Positions 1 through 7,712 of a stretch of DNA of 64,000 nucleotides are shown here, one piece after another. The position numbers and the translations under genes are program-made. The notes below the pieces were generated by a model. That model was not told the origin of the DNA. It saw only the letters and a list, made by a program, of their open reading frames with translations, and searched no databases. Location of the stretch: positions 4,047,501 to 4,111,500 of the forward strand of contig NZ_CP075175.1 of the NCBI RefSeq assembly GCF_021223605.1. The letters are read 5' to 3'. The DNA comes from Paenibacillus sp. 481 (GTDB lineage: Bacteria > Bacillota > Bacilli > Paenibacillales > Paenibacillaceae). Positions within the stretch are counted from its first letter, which is position 1, and the number at the start of each line of letters is the position of its first letter.

Positions 1-2
1 GC

Positions 3-1238
3 GTCCTGACGGATGACAAAGCGAACAAAGTGATGGAAGTGGCGGTGCCTGTCGGCGTTGTTGCTGGTTTGATTCCATCGACGAATCCGACTTCTACCGT
101 TATTTATAAAGCGCTTATCGCGCTTAAAGCGGGGAACAGCATCGTGTTCTCCCCGCATCCGAATGCGCTGAAGAGCATTTTGGAGACGGTGAAGGTGATC
201 CATGAAGCGGCTGTGCAAGCGGGCTGCCCAGAAGGAGCTATTGCTACAATGACTGTTCCTACGATTCAAGGAACGGATCAATTGATGAAGCATAAAGACA
301 CAGCCTTAATTCTGGCTACAGGTGGAGAGGCGATGGTCAAAGCGGCTTACTCCTCCGGTACCCCAGCGATTGGTGTCGGCCCAGGTAACGGCCCTGCCTT
401 CATTGAAAAAAGTGCGAATATTCCGCTTGCGGTTAAGCGCATTTTGGATTCGAAGACATTCGACAACGGCACCATTTGTGCTTCCGAGCAATCCGTCGTC
501 GTCGAAGCGTGCAGCAAGGAAGCTGTTGTTGCTGAGTTCAAGCGACAAGGAGCTTACTTCCTTACAGCAGAAGAAGCAGCGCAGCTTGGCCGATTCATTA
601 TGCGTGCCAACGGCACGATGAATCCGCAAATCGTTGGCCGCAGCGTGGAGCATATCGCGAAGCTGGCGAACTTGAACATCCCAGCGGGCACACGTGTCCT
701 CATCGCTGAGGAGACTCAAGTGGGCCGCAACGTGCCGTATTCGCGGGAGAAGCTGGCTCCGATTCTGGCGTTCTACACAGAAGAGAGCTGGGAGGCGGCA
801 TGTGAGCGCTGTATCGAGATTTTGAATGGCGAAGGCGCTGGACATACGATGATGATCCACTCGGAAAACGAGGAAATCGTCCGTCAGTTTGCGCTTAAGA
901 AACCGGTATCTCGATTGTTGGTGAACACAGCAGGGGCATTAGGCGGTATTGGCGCGACAACGGCGCTTGCACCTGCACTTACATTAGGCTGTGGTGCTGT
1001 GGGCGGAAGCTCAACTTCCGACAACATCAGTCCGCTTAACCTGCTTAACATTCGCAGACTGGCATATGGGCTGAAAGAGTTGGAAGACTTGGTTGAGCAG
1101 CCTGCTGTGGAAGCGGCGGCACAAGCAGCGCAACCAACAGCGCAACCTTCGGTGCAATCTGCACCAGTGGGCATTAGCTTGGATGATAAAGAGCAGCTCA
1201 TTAACATGATTGTGAAACGCATTTTGGAAAAAATGTAG
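3..1238 (+). CDS. eutE: Acylating acetaldehyde dehydrogenase EutE, 5'-truncated by the window edge
   Basis: CoA-dependent aldehyde dehydrogenase that turns acetaldehyde into acetyl-CoA inside the ethanolamine microcompartment. The frame is open from the left edge, so the start lies outside; 411 residues are visible and roughly 70 are missing compared with the usual family length. Visible motifs are the nucleotide-binding stretch PVGVVAGLIPSTNPT, the glycine-rich GVGPGNGP, and the catalytic cysteine in GTICASEQ (Cys codon at 477-479). After the catalytic core comes an Ala/Gln/Pro-rich linker (about 1090-1170) and then a short amphipathic helix, DKEQLINMIVKRILEKM, at the very C terminus. That arrangement matches the encapsulation peptides that deliver cargo into BMC shells. 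The next gene is a BMC shell protein 71 bases downstream. Family assignment is firm; EutE rather than PduP rests on the neighbours eutT, eutN and eutH. Confidence 0.93.
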   Translation, partial: VLTDDKANKVMEVAVPVGVVAGLIPSTNPTSTVIYKALIALKAGNSIVFSPHPNALKSILETVKVIHEAAVQAGCPEGAIATMTVPTIQGTDQLMKHKDTALILATGGEAMVKAAYSSGTPAIGVGPGNGPAFIEKSANIPLAVKRILDSKTFDNGTICASEQSVVVEACSKEAVVAEFKRQGAYFLTAEEAAQLGRFIMRANGTMNPQIVGRSVEHIAKLANLNIPAGTRVLIAEETQVGRNVPYSREKLAPILAFYTEESWEAACERCIEILNGEGAGHTMMIHSENEEIVRQFALKKPVSRLLVNTAGALGGIGATTALAPALTLGCGAVGGSSTSDNISPLNLLNIRRLAYGLKELEDLVEQPAVEAAAQAAQPTAQPSVQSAPVGISLDDKEQLINMIVKRILEKM

Positions 1239-1309
1239 TTCAGGTTTACATCTTTATGCAAACGTTTATCCACCACATTTAACATACAACTACTAGGAGG
1301 AATTTTAAA

Positions 1310-1600
1310 ATGGCAAACGCAAACGCATTGGGAATGGTTGAAACTAAAGGTTTGGTAGGTGCAATTGAAGCAGCAGACGCAATGGTGAAAGCAGCTAACG
1401 TAACGTTGATTGGTAAAGAGCAAATCGGTGCAGGTCTTGTTACAGTAATGGTTCGCGGTGATGTTGGTGCAGTTAAGGCAGCAACAGATGCAGGTGCAGC
1501 AGCAGCTGAGCGTGTAGGAGAATTGTTGTCCGTACATGTTATTCCAAGACCACATTCCGAAGTGGACGCGATTCTTCCAAAGACGAAAATTACAGAGTAA
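1310..1600 (+). CDS. eutM: BMC-domain shell hexamer protein (EutM/PduA type)
   Basis: Small shell protein that forms hexameric facets of the bacterial microcompartment. The 96-residue product is a single BMC domain: it opens with [20 protein letters not shown], has the pore-loop segment [13 protein letters not shown], and ends the fold with [11 protein letters not shown]. All of these are close to the EutM/PduA consensus. The ATG is preceded by a strong AGGAGG at 1294-1299. It sits between eutE and eutT, as in Bacillota eut operons. A stem-loop without a U-tract follows at 1634-1656, which could tune expression of this abundant shell protein relative to downstream enzymes. Confidence 0.95.
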   Translation: MANANALGMVETKGLVGAIEAADAMVKAANVTLIGKEQIGAGLVTVMVRGDVGAVKAATDAGAAAAERVGELLSVHVIPRPHSEVDAILPKTKITE

Positions 1601-1633
1601 TTACGACGTCATCATACATGTAGGCGGAAGGGA

Positions 1634-1716
1634 GGGTGCGGTGTAGAGCCGCACCCCACTTCTTGCCAATTGCTAATTCGGATAGCCCTACTGCCAGTCG
1701 CTCGAATGATCGAGCG
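1634..1716 (+). promoter_or_regulatory. Two hairpins in the eutM-eutT intergenic region
   Basis: The 133-base gap holds two stem-loops in the transcript: GGGTGCGG (1634-1641) paired with CCGCACCC (1649-1656), and CGCTCGA (1699-1705) paired with TCGAGCG (1710-1716), the latter just before the eutT ribosome binding site. Neither is followed by a U-run, so they do not look like ordinary terminators. The loops (7 and 4 nt) do not match the six-base A1/G4 loops bound by the ANTAR regulator EutV. A role as RNA-processing or stability elements is an inference. Confidence 0.5.
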
Positions 1717-1733
1717 TAAAAGGATGTGAGAAC

Positions 1734-2612
1734 ATGGCTGTAATTACGGAAAGCGAACTGCGCAAATATTTTCGAAATCAAAATTTGAAAGAGGTTGCGG
1801 TATACGAGACGGTGAAGGGGACGATTTTGACGCCTTCAGCAAAGAGCTTCTTGACCGACCATCAGATTGAACTTCGATACGTGCAAGTTGCTGAACAATT
1901 AACTGTGCAATCAACTGTGCAATTAGCTGTACAAGCTTCTGTGCAAGCGTCTCAAGCGCCTCAAGTGTCCGATACGGATTCGGAAAGACTGCTGCCGAAG
2001 AAGGAAGTTAAGCTGCAAATCACCACCAACTTGGACACGGAACAAGCATCCGCAGGCAAAAAGCGTTTTCGCACGCTGTATGGCGGATTTTTGGAAACCA
2101 AGCCAGAGCATATGACTCATTTGTATGGCAACATGCTCGTGTTCAAAGACCATCCGCGGATATTATTCCGTGGCAAGCTGGATTCATTAGAAACGAAATT
2201 ACTGGAAGCACAAATTAGCTGTCACAAGCTACACATGACCAAATTGGTCAATGATTTGGAAGAAATTTTGCAATTTGTACGACGAATCGTACGCTGTGAA
2301 GTGTTAAGTGAAAGTATTGAAGAGTTTAACTTGCTGGGGATGACGCCCAAGGAGCTGCGTGAGCAGTCTCATTTTCCTAAGAAGTATTTTGGATTGGAAC
2401 ATTTTCAACCGAGCTTTGATATGGGCGAAGCGGTTGTTGTGATAAATGCGCTGCGCACGATGACGAGGGAGACGGAGCTACTTGCTTATCAGGCCTTCAA
2501 AAAGGATCACGGTGAAGCAGAGCGTGAAGATATTATTCGAACACTGAATCGGCTGTCTTCGCTGTTCTGGATCATCATGTTCCGCATCCGCGTAGGACAG
2601 TACAACTCATGA
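1734..2612 (+). CDS. eutT: Ethanolamine-utilisation cobalamin adenosyltransferase (EutT family)
   Basis: ATP:cob(I)alamin adenosyltransferase that supplies adenosylcobalamin to ethanolamine ammonia-lyase. The 292-residue protein has a short N-terminal module (about 1-50, ITESELRKYFRNQ and ILTPSAKSFL), a Gln/Val-rich linker (about 55-80), and a helical adenosyltransferase domain from about residue 100 with the EutT-type segment KPEHMTHLYGNMLVFKDHPR and a helix containing RRIVRCEVL. The N-terminal module resembles the N termini known for EutT and EutQ, and recurs at the C terminus of the protein at 3277-4065. The gene is preceded by AAGGAT at a proper distance and lies 9 bases from pduL, so the two are co-transcribed. 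Confidence 0.88.
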   Translation: MAVITESELRKYFRNQNLKEVAVYETVKGTILTPSAKSFLTDHQIELRYVQVAEQLTVQSTVQLAVQASVQASQAPQVSDTDSERLLPKKEVKLQITTNLDTEQASAGKKRFRTLYGGFLETKPEHMTHLYGNMLVFKDHPRILFRGKLDSLETKLLEAQISCHKLHMTKLVNDLEEILQFVRRIVRCEVLSESIEEFNLLGMTPKELREQSHFPKKYFGLEHFQPSFDMGEAVVVINALRTMTRETELLAYQAFKKDHGEAEREDIIRTLNRLSSLFWIIMFRIRVGQYNS

Positions 2613-2622
2613 GGTGAGCAGG

Positions 2623-3258
2623 ATGGATAATCAATTCTTAGAGAGCATTGTAAATGAAGTCATTAAACGGGTACAGGATGAAACTTGCATCGAGATCGAA
2701 GCATCCGGTAAACATGTTCATTTAAATAGAGCAGCGATAGATGCATTGTTTGGCGAAGGTTATCAATTAACGAAAGCGCGTGATCTGTCCCAGCCCGGAC
2801 AATATGCGTGCAAAGAGCGTGTTACGCTGATCGGTCCGAAAGGGTCATTGCATAATGTGGTTGTGCTCGGGCCGGAGCGCAAGCAATCGCAGGTGGAAAT
2901 TTCACATACGGATGCGGTTGTGTTAGGTGTGCCAGTTCCGGTAAGAGAAAGCGGTAAATTGGACGGAACGCCAGGCATCGTGATCGCTTCCGGCAGCAAT
3001 GTGATGCAGCTTGAGCAAGGACTAATTGCAGCACAGCGTCATATTCACGTCAAGACGGAAGATGCGAAGAAATTCAATGTGGACAACGGCGAGATTGTAC
3101 AAGTAAAAGTGTACGGCAAGCGCCCGCTCATTTTTGATGATGTACTTATTCGAGTGAGCGATAACTATGAAACGTACATGCATATCGACTATGACGAGGC
3201 GAATGCGTGTGGCTTTGCGAAAGGCACGAAGGGGAAAATTTTGAAAAAGGGCAGCTAG
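2623..3258 (+). CDS. pduL: Phosphate propanoyltransferase / phosphotransacetylase PduL (EutD-like)
   Basis: Converts acetyl-CoA plus phosphate to acetyl phosphate and regenerates CoA within the compartment. The 211-residue protein has the duplicated PduL zinc-binding signatures HVHLNRAAIDALFG (early) and RHIHVKTEDAKKF (late), and LVRVSDNY-type C-terminal strands (here LIRVSDNYETYMHID). The first 20 residues, DNQFLESIVNEVIKRVQDE, form an amphipathic helix of encapsulation-peptide type. ATG at 2623 is preferred over GTG at 2614 because GAGGTGAG at 2611-2618 then has a usable spacing. It follows eutT and precedes the accessory eut gene. Confidence 0.92.
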   Translation: MDNQFLESIVNEVIKRVQDETCIEIEASGKHVHLNRAAIDALFGEGYQLTKARDLSQPGQYACKERVTLIGPKGSLHNVVVLGPERKQSQVEISHTDAVVLGVPVPVRESGKLDGTPGIVIASGSNVMQLEQGLIAAQRHIHVKTEDAKKFNVDNGEIVQVKVYGKRPLIFDDVLIRVSDNYETYMHIDYDEANACGFAKGTKGKILKKGS

Positions 3259-3276
3259 GTTTAGGAGTGTGAAAAA

Positions 3277-4065
3277 ATGAACATAAAAGCTCAACAGCGA
3301 GCAGCACTTATTCAAGCGGTGGCAAATGAGGTTCTGCGCAGGATAGGCCTGGAGCAGACGGATGAATCTTCGCTAGTGGAGAGGAAGCGAGTGCTCGTGC
3401 TGTCCGAGGAACCTTTACCGGAGCTGGAGAACTTGTTGCGTCCACATGTGGAATTGTCCTATTACAACGAGACGCTTAGAGATTGTGATCTGCTCATAAT
3501 GCCGAAGCTGTGCATGCAGTTGCTCGTTAACCTAGCAAATGGGATCAGTGCAGGCCCACGTGAACGATTTGTGCTGACGATGTTGTTAAAGGGAAGACGG
3601 GTTATTGCTGTTGAAGAGGGGCTGTATTATCGCAAATACAAGTCTTCGGCACCTGTTCTATTGTACAAGCTGTATGAAAAATGTGCTGATCAGCTGGCTA
3701 GTTATGGTATTCGGCTAGTGAAACAGTCGGAGCTGCTGGCGGTGTGTCTGGAGGATAGCCGTGCAGAGGAAGCGGCGCATGCGTCAACAGCGTCGCAGGT
3801 AACGCCGCATGCGTCAGCAGCGTCGCAGGCAGCGTCAGCGCGAGCGTCTGAGCTTTGTGCCGCGTGTTCGTCTGTTAACGAGCTTGCACAAGATATCGTA
3901 TCCCCCATGGCGGAAGTACTGACTTGTAGAGTCGTTACGGAAGCAGAAGTGAAAAAGTACCGCTTGCACAACGGTAGTCAAATCGTCATCGATCGCAACA
4001 GTATTATTACGCCGCTCGCACAGGATTATTTGCGTATGCAGCAGATGCAGGTACACAGAAGGTAA
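3277..4065 (+). CDS. Accessory ethanolamine-utilisation protein (eut-associated hypothetical family)
   Basis: Conserved eut-locus protein of unknown biochemical role, corresponding to the hypothetical family found between pduL and eutN in Bacillota. Three parts are visible. Residues 1-25 form an amphipathic helix (QRAALIQAVANEVLRRIGLE) like an encapsulation peptide. Residues about 35-160 form an alpha/beta region with RVLVLSEE, CDLLIMPKLCM and RRVIAVEEGL, reminiscent of flavoprotein-like folds. After an Ala/Ser/His-rich linker (about 165-200) a C-terminal module reads TEAEVKKYRLHN and IITPLAQDYL, matching the N terminus of the EutT product here. It is probably luminal cargo. The ribosome binding site TAGGAGTG precedes the ATG. 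Confidence 0.7.
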   Translation: MNIKAQQRAALIQAVANEVLRRIGLEQTDESSLVERKRVLVLSEEPLPELENLLRPHVELSYYNETLRDCDLLIMPKLCMQLLVNLANGISAGPRERFVLTMLLKGRRVIAVEEGLYYRKYKSSAPVLLYKLYEKCADQLASYGIRLVKQSELLAVCLEDSRAEEAAHASTASQVTPHASAASQAASARASELCAACSSVNELAQDIVSPMAEVLTCRVVTEAEVKKYRLHNGSQIVIDRNSIITPLAQDYLRMQQMQVHRR

Positions 4066-4085
4066 CGGCGAGGAGAGGTTGACCG

Positions 4086-4361
4086 ATGATTGTCGGAAAA
4101 GTAGTGGGCAGCCTTTGGGCTACTCGCAAAGATAATAAGCTAAATGGACTGACCTTTTTGATGGTTAAGCCGTATTCGCATGACGATGCACGGGTTCAAC
4201 ACGAGTATATCGTGGCTGCAGATAATGCGGGAGCGGGGGTTGGCGACAACGTGCTCGTGACGACAGGAAGTGCTGCCCGCACTTCGCTTGCGAATGCGGA
4301 TATTCCGGTTGATGCCGTTATCGTCGGAATCATCGATTCGATCGAGGTAACCGATGAGTAG
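4086..4361 (+). CDS. eutN: EutN/CcmL-type microcompartment vertex protein
   Basis: Pentameric protein that caps the vertices of the microcompartment shell. The 91-residue product begins MIVGKVVGSLWATRK, continues with LNGLTFLMVKP, and ends VDAVIVGIIDSIEV, all typical of the EutN/CcmL family, whose members are 90-100 residues. AGGAGAGG lies 8 bases before the start. Its last eight bases overlap the start of the PduT-like gene, suggesting translational coupling of two shell components. Confidence 0.93.
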   Translation: MIVGKVVGSLWATRKDNKLNGLTFLMVKPYSHDDARVQHEYIVAADNAGAGVGDNVLVTTGSAARTSLANADIPVDAVIVGIIDSIEVTDE

Positions 4362-4899
4362 CGCGATCGGGGTGATCGAGCTAAGAAGTATTAGCAAGGG
4401 ATATGAAACAGCCGACCGCATGCTAAAAACCTCTCCGGTAACCGTTCATCATCTGAAGCCGATTTGTCCAGGTAAATTTCTCATTATTATGAGCGGTGAT
4501 ACGGCGGATGTGCAGGTCGCACTGGAAGCTGCCAAGGTGGAAGCTGGTGAATACCGCATTAGCGACTTTTTCCTGCAAGGTGTTCATCCTGACATTGAAG
4601 AAGGGCTGAAGCGTCGCAACGCTTCTTATCCTGTAGACGCCCTCGGCATTGTGGAAACGTCGACGGTATCATCCGGCATTTATGCATTAAACGAAGCTTT
4701 GAAGCAGTGCGATATTTATTTGAAAAAAATGAATCTCGGCATGGCGATTGGCGGCAAATTTCTCGCCGTATTTACGGGAAGTGTCAGTGATGTGGAGCAG
4801 GGAATGAACGTATTTGTTTCCGCGATGGATCAAAAACGGATCGTTCATCATTCGGTGCTGCGTTCTCCAAGTGAAGAGATCAAACAGCAGTTCCGCTAA
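4354..4899 (+). CDS. Tandem-BMC shell protein, PduT-like with the Cys38 iron-sulfur site
   Basis: Shell protein with two consecutive BMC domains (about residues 4-90 and 95-180), expected to form pseudohexameric trimers. The first domain carries KPICPGKFLIIMSGD with the cysteine at residue 38, the position that binds a pore [4Fe-4S] cluster in Salmonella PduT; the second begins LGIVETSTVSSGIYAL. This would provide a route for electrons or an iron-sulfur cluster through the shell, known for PduT and inferred here. The start codon overlaps the end of eutN, with GAGG six bases ahead. No gene symbol is given because eut-type homologues are not uniformly named. Confidence 0.88.
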   Translation: MSSAIGVIELRSISKGYETADRMLKTSPVTVHHLKPICPGKFLIIMSGDTADVQVALEAAKVEAGEYRISDFFLQGVHPDIEEGLKRRNASYPVDALGIVETSTVSSGIYALNEALKQCDIYLKKMNLGMAIGGKFLAVFTGSVSDVEQGMNVFVSAMDQKRIVHHSVLRSPSEEIKQQFR

Positions 4900-4939
4900 T
4901 AGTTGTTGAAAGGGAACATCAGAAAGGGGGAGCACATGT

Positions 4940-6061
4940 ATGGAAATTAACGAAATTATTATTTACGGCATGGTACTATTTATGATTCTTGGTGCGCTTG
5001 ATAAAGCAATTGGCAACAAATTCGGCCTAGGGCATCAATTCGATGAAGGGATCATGGCAATGGGCTCGCTTACGTTGGCTATGGTCGGTATTATCTCGCT
5101 TTCGCCAGTCTTGGCTAAGTTGTTAAGCCCGATTGTCGTACCGTTATACAGTGCGCTGGGCGCAGATCCTGCCATGTTTGCGACTACGCTACTAGCGAAC
5201 GATATGGGGGGATTCTCCCTCGCGATGGAGTTAGCGCAAACACCTGAAGCAGGCTTGTTTGCTGGTACGATTCTAGGTGCTATGCTTGGCCCAACAATCG
5301 TATTTATCATTCCAGTTGCACTTGGCATTATTAAAAAGGAAGACCATAAGTATTTAGCTACGGGTGTCTTGGCTGGTATCGTCACGATTCCACTCGGATG
5401 CTTGGTTGGTGGCTTAGTCGCAGGCTACTCGCTGGGGATGATTATGTCCAATCTGGTGCCGATCATCTTGTTCGCTGTCCTTATCGTGCTCGGGTTGTGG
5501 AAGTTCCCACAAGGTATGATTAAGGGCTTCACGGTGTTCGGACAGTTTATCGTTATCGTGGCGACACTCGGACTGGCAGCTGGCATTACGCAGCAGCTTA
5601 CAGGGATTACAATTATTCCTGGCCTCGCTCCGATTGAGGAAGGCATCCAAATCGTAGGCCATATTTCCATTGTGTTGGCAGGTGCCTTTGCGATGGTATT
5701 TGTCATTACGAAGCTGTTCAACAAGCCGCTTATGAAAATGGGCAAACTGCTTGGCATGAACGAAGTTGCGGCAGCGGGTATGGTAGCTACGCTTGCGAAC
5801 GTCATCCCGATGTTCGGGATGATGAAAGACATGGACGCGCGCGGCAAAGTGATTAACGTTGCGTTTGCGGTGTCTGCCGCATTCGTGTTTGGCGATCACC
5901 TCGGCTTTACGGCTGGGGTGGCGAAAGAGATGATTTTCCCGATGATCGTCGGGAAGCTGGTAGGCGGAATTACAGCGATCTTCGTTGCGGTTTATTTAGC
6001 GAAAAAGATGGCTCCAGAACCTGCTCCGGCTTCCGCAGAAGTGCGCACAGAATCTGCATAG
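4940..6061 (+). CDS. eutH: Ethanolamine permease EutH
   Basis: Integral membrane protein that imports ethanolamine. The 373-residue protein has about ten hydrophobic segments and EutH-specific stretches: LGALDKAIGNKFGLG, FDEGIMAMGSL, LLANDMGGFSLAMELA, and FGDHLGFTAGVAKEM. A short polar, Ala/Pro/Glu-rich tail follows the last helix. AAAGGGGGAG precedes the ATG. It is the last gene of the operon, followed by an intrinsic terminator at 6085-6124. EutQ, which often follows eutH, is absent here. Confidence 0.95.
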   Translation: MEINEIIIYGMVLFMILGALDKAIGNKFGLGHQFDEGIMAMGSLTLAMVGIISLSPVLAKLLSPIVVPLYSALGADPAMFATTLLANDMGGFSLAMELAQTPEAGLFAGTILGAMLGPTIVFIIPVALGIIKKEDHKYLATGVLAGIVTIPLGCLVGGLVAGYSLGMIMSNLVPIILFAVLIVLGLWKFPQGMIKGFTVFGQFIVIVATLGLAAGITQQLTGITIIPGLAPIEEGIQIVGHISIVLAGAFAMVFVITKLFNKPLMKMGKLLGMNEVAAAGMVATLANVIPMFGMMKDMDARGKVINVAFAVSAAFVFGDHLGFTAGVAKEMIFPMIVGKLVGGITAIFVAVYLAKKMAPEPAPASAEVRTESA

Positions 6062-6084
6062 AATTATATATTTATTTTCCTAAT

Positions 6085-6124
6085 AAACCAGTTGCCGAAA
6101 CTTAATCGGTGACTGGTTTTTTTT
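6085..6124 (+). terminator. Intrinsic terminator of the eut operon
   Basis: AACCAGTTGCCGA pairs with TCGGTGACTGGTT across a short loop (one mismatch), followed directly by eight T residues. It lies 24 bases after the eutH stop codon. Confidence 0.9.
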
Positions 6125-6255
6125 AATTTCGTTTGAATGCTGGTGGTACTAAAAGAACTTCGGGACTACGTTCAATAAAAGGGGGCTGACAGTGGATCAA
6201 TCGTGCAAATGGCTCTTATCGTTCTAGGATTTTCTATTATTTGTTGATTCATGCT

Positions 6256-6283
6256 GAAACTTAGCGAAAGTTTCACTTTTTTT
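6256..6283 (+). terminator. Second hairpin with T-run upstream of the LamG gene
   Basis: GAAACTT (6256-6262) pairs with AAGTTTC (6268-6274), followed by ACTTTTTTT. It stands alone in the 6126-6430 gap, 170 bases from the nearest gene end, so it is either a backup terminator for eut or an attenuator in the leader of the LamG/rhs operon. The rest of this gap is AT-rich and holds only the small leader ORF listed separately. Confidence 0.55.
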
Positions 6284-6362
6284 ATAGTTAAGGAAAATAG
6301 TTCAACTACAAATATACTTAAATAGTGTTACATCAATCAAAGAAAAGGAGGCTTAAGTAAGA

Positions 6363-6428
6363 TTGAGAAGAAACTTTGTCAATTTTCAATTGAACACAAA
6401 CATATTTTATAGGCTAAAGGGGAAGTAA
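6363..6428 (+). CDS. Possible 21-codon leader peptide
   Basis: A TTG-initiated ORF of 21 codons begins 11 bases after a very strong AAAAGGAGG (6343-6351) and stops two bases before the LamG gene ATG. No homology is claimed. The strong ribosome binding site has no other obvious user, since the LamG gene has its own GGGGAAG. It could be a coupling leader; equally it could be a fortuitous ORF. Confidence 0.3.
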   Translation: MRRNFVNFQLNTNIFYRLKGK

Positions 6429-6430
6429 AC

Positions 6431-7660
6431 ATGAAAAAATATCGTTCTTTTAAAATGGGGATTATCGTTTTATTTATAAGTATGTTGTTTACAAGTTCCG
6501 TTGCTGCTAGTAGTCAGATGATATATGAGTATGATGTGAACGGGAATCTATTGAATCAGAAAAATGTGAAGTTATCGGATATCGGAACTGCTCCAAATAG
6601 TAAAAAGACGTTTTCGGGTCATGAAAAGCAACACATACTCGCTAAAAACCTTAATGTAGCTGAAAATGGACGAACGACGGTTCAGTTTTGGATGTACTGG
6701 ACAGGTCAAGATAATATGATGCCCTTTTCGTGGCATTCGGGATATACCCTTTGGATAAAGGGCAATGTACTGGGCTTTAATAGTGGAGTTGCAGATATTT
6801 ATGGGTTCAACGCGCAGCAGTTACAAAATAAATGGGTGCGTATTACGGCCATTTTTAATAACGGAGACATTACCAAAAGTGAACTTTATGTGAATGGTGA
6901 GCGCCAACCTTTGCAGCACTATGGCAATACGTTGTCGCGGCTAAAGTATGTTTCGGACAATGCTACGATTTCGGGATGGTCTGTCAATGATGACTACAAG
7001 TTTAAAGGCCAGCTTGCCGACTTGAAAATTTGGAATCGTGCTTTAAATGGAACTGAAATTAATAGCAGTGGAGTAGTTGTACAACCTGTAGCCATGGATC
7101 ATTTAGTGGGGCACTGGAAATGGAGTGATGCACCGAACAGTTCTTTTAAGCTAAAGGGAACACAGCGTCTAGAATTAAACAAACTTAATGTGAATACAGC
7201 TGCGGGGGCCAAATCAACGGTTCAATTTTGGATGAAATGGAACGGTCAGGATTCAGAAATGCCTTTTAGTTGGGGGGATATGTATACACTATACATTCAG
7301 GGGAATAGATTTGGGTTCAATACAGGCGTTGGGGATATGTATGGGGTCCAGTCTGGTGATTTGTCCAATCGTTGGGTGCACGTGACAGCTATTTTTACGA
7401 ACGGAGATCCTTATCTGAACGAACTCTATCTGAATGGTGTGAAACAAACTCTTTCTAAGAATGGAGGAGCGCAACAGCGTAATGTTACGAATAAAGCGTT
7501 CATTTCGGGTTGGGGCCATGATGATCACTATAAATTCAATGGGGAAATGGCAGATTTGAAGATTTGGAACAGAGCGTTGAATGAGATAGAAATTCAGAGT
7601 GAAATGTACAAAACAACGCTGAATGCTGCAAAGGATTTAGTGTATAGCTCATTAGAGTAA
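6431..7660 (+). CDS. Secreted protein with two LamG-like (concanavalin-fold) domains
   Basis: A 409-residue exported protein. Residues 1-27 form a Sec signal peptide ending SSVAAS. Just after it comes QMIYEYDVNGNLLNQ, a single YD-repeat-like motif of the kind found in Rhs proteins. Two laminin-G-like jelly-roll domains follow (about 50-205 and 225-390). They are clear duplicates: each has TTVQFWMYW/STVQFWMKW, an LGFNSG/FGFNTG strand, NRWVHVTAIF-type and NELYLNG-type strands, and ends with ADLKIWNRALN. Such domains bind glycans or surfaces. It lies 52 bases upstream of the large Rhs gene in the same direction, so it may be a surface-anchoring or adhesion partner; that link is inferred. Confidence 0.82.
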   Translation: MKKYRSFKMGIIVLFISMLFTSSVAASSQMIYEYDVNGNLLNQKNVKLSDIGTAPNSKKTFSGHEKQHILAKNLNVAENGRTTVQFWMYWTGQDNMMPFSWHSGYTLWIKGNVLGFNSGVADIYGFNAQQLQNKWVRITAIFNNGDITKSELYVNGERQPLQHYGNTLSRLKYVSDNATISGWSVNDDYKFKGQLADLKIWNRALNGTEINSSGVVVQPVAMDHLVGHWKWSDAPNSSFKLKGTQRLELNKLNVNTAAGAKSTVQFWMKWNGQDSEMPFSWGDMYTLYIQGNRFGFNTGVGDMYGVQSGDLSNRWVHVTAIFTNGDPYLNELYLNGVKQTLSKNGGAQQRNVTNKAFISGWGHDDHYKFNGEMADLKIWNRALNEIEIQSEMYKTTLNAAKDLVYSSLE

Positions 7661-7712
7661 AGGTGTGAAGGGGAAAAGTGTACAATCATTATGAAACAGG
7701 GAGCTTACTTAA

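Noticed and set aside
1634-1716. EutV-type ANTAR antiterminator target in the eut operon
   Set aside because: Two hairpins are present, but loops are 7 and 4 bases and no T-run follows, so the known paired six-base-loop signature is not met.
5414-5899. Overlapping minus-strand frames of 140-161 codons inside eutH
   Set aside because: Shadow frames of a well-supported transporter gene, with no start signals.
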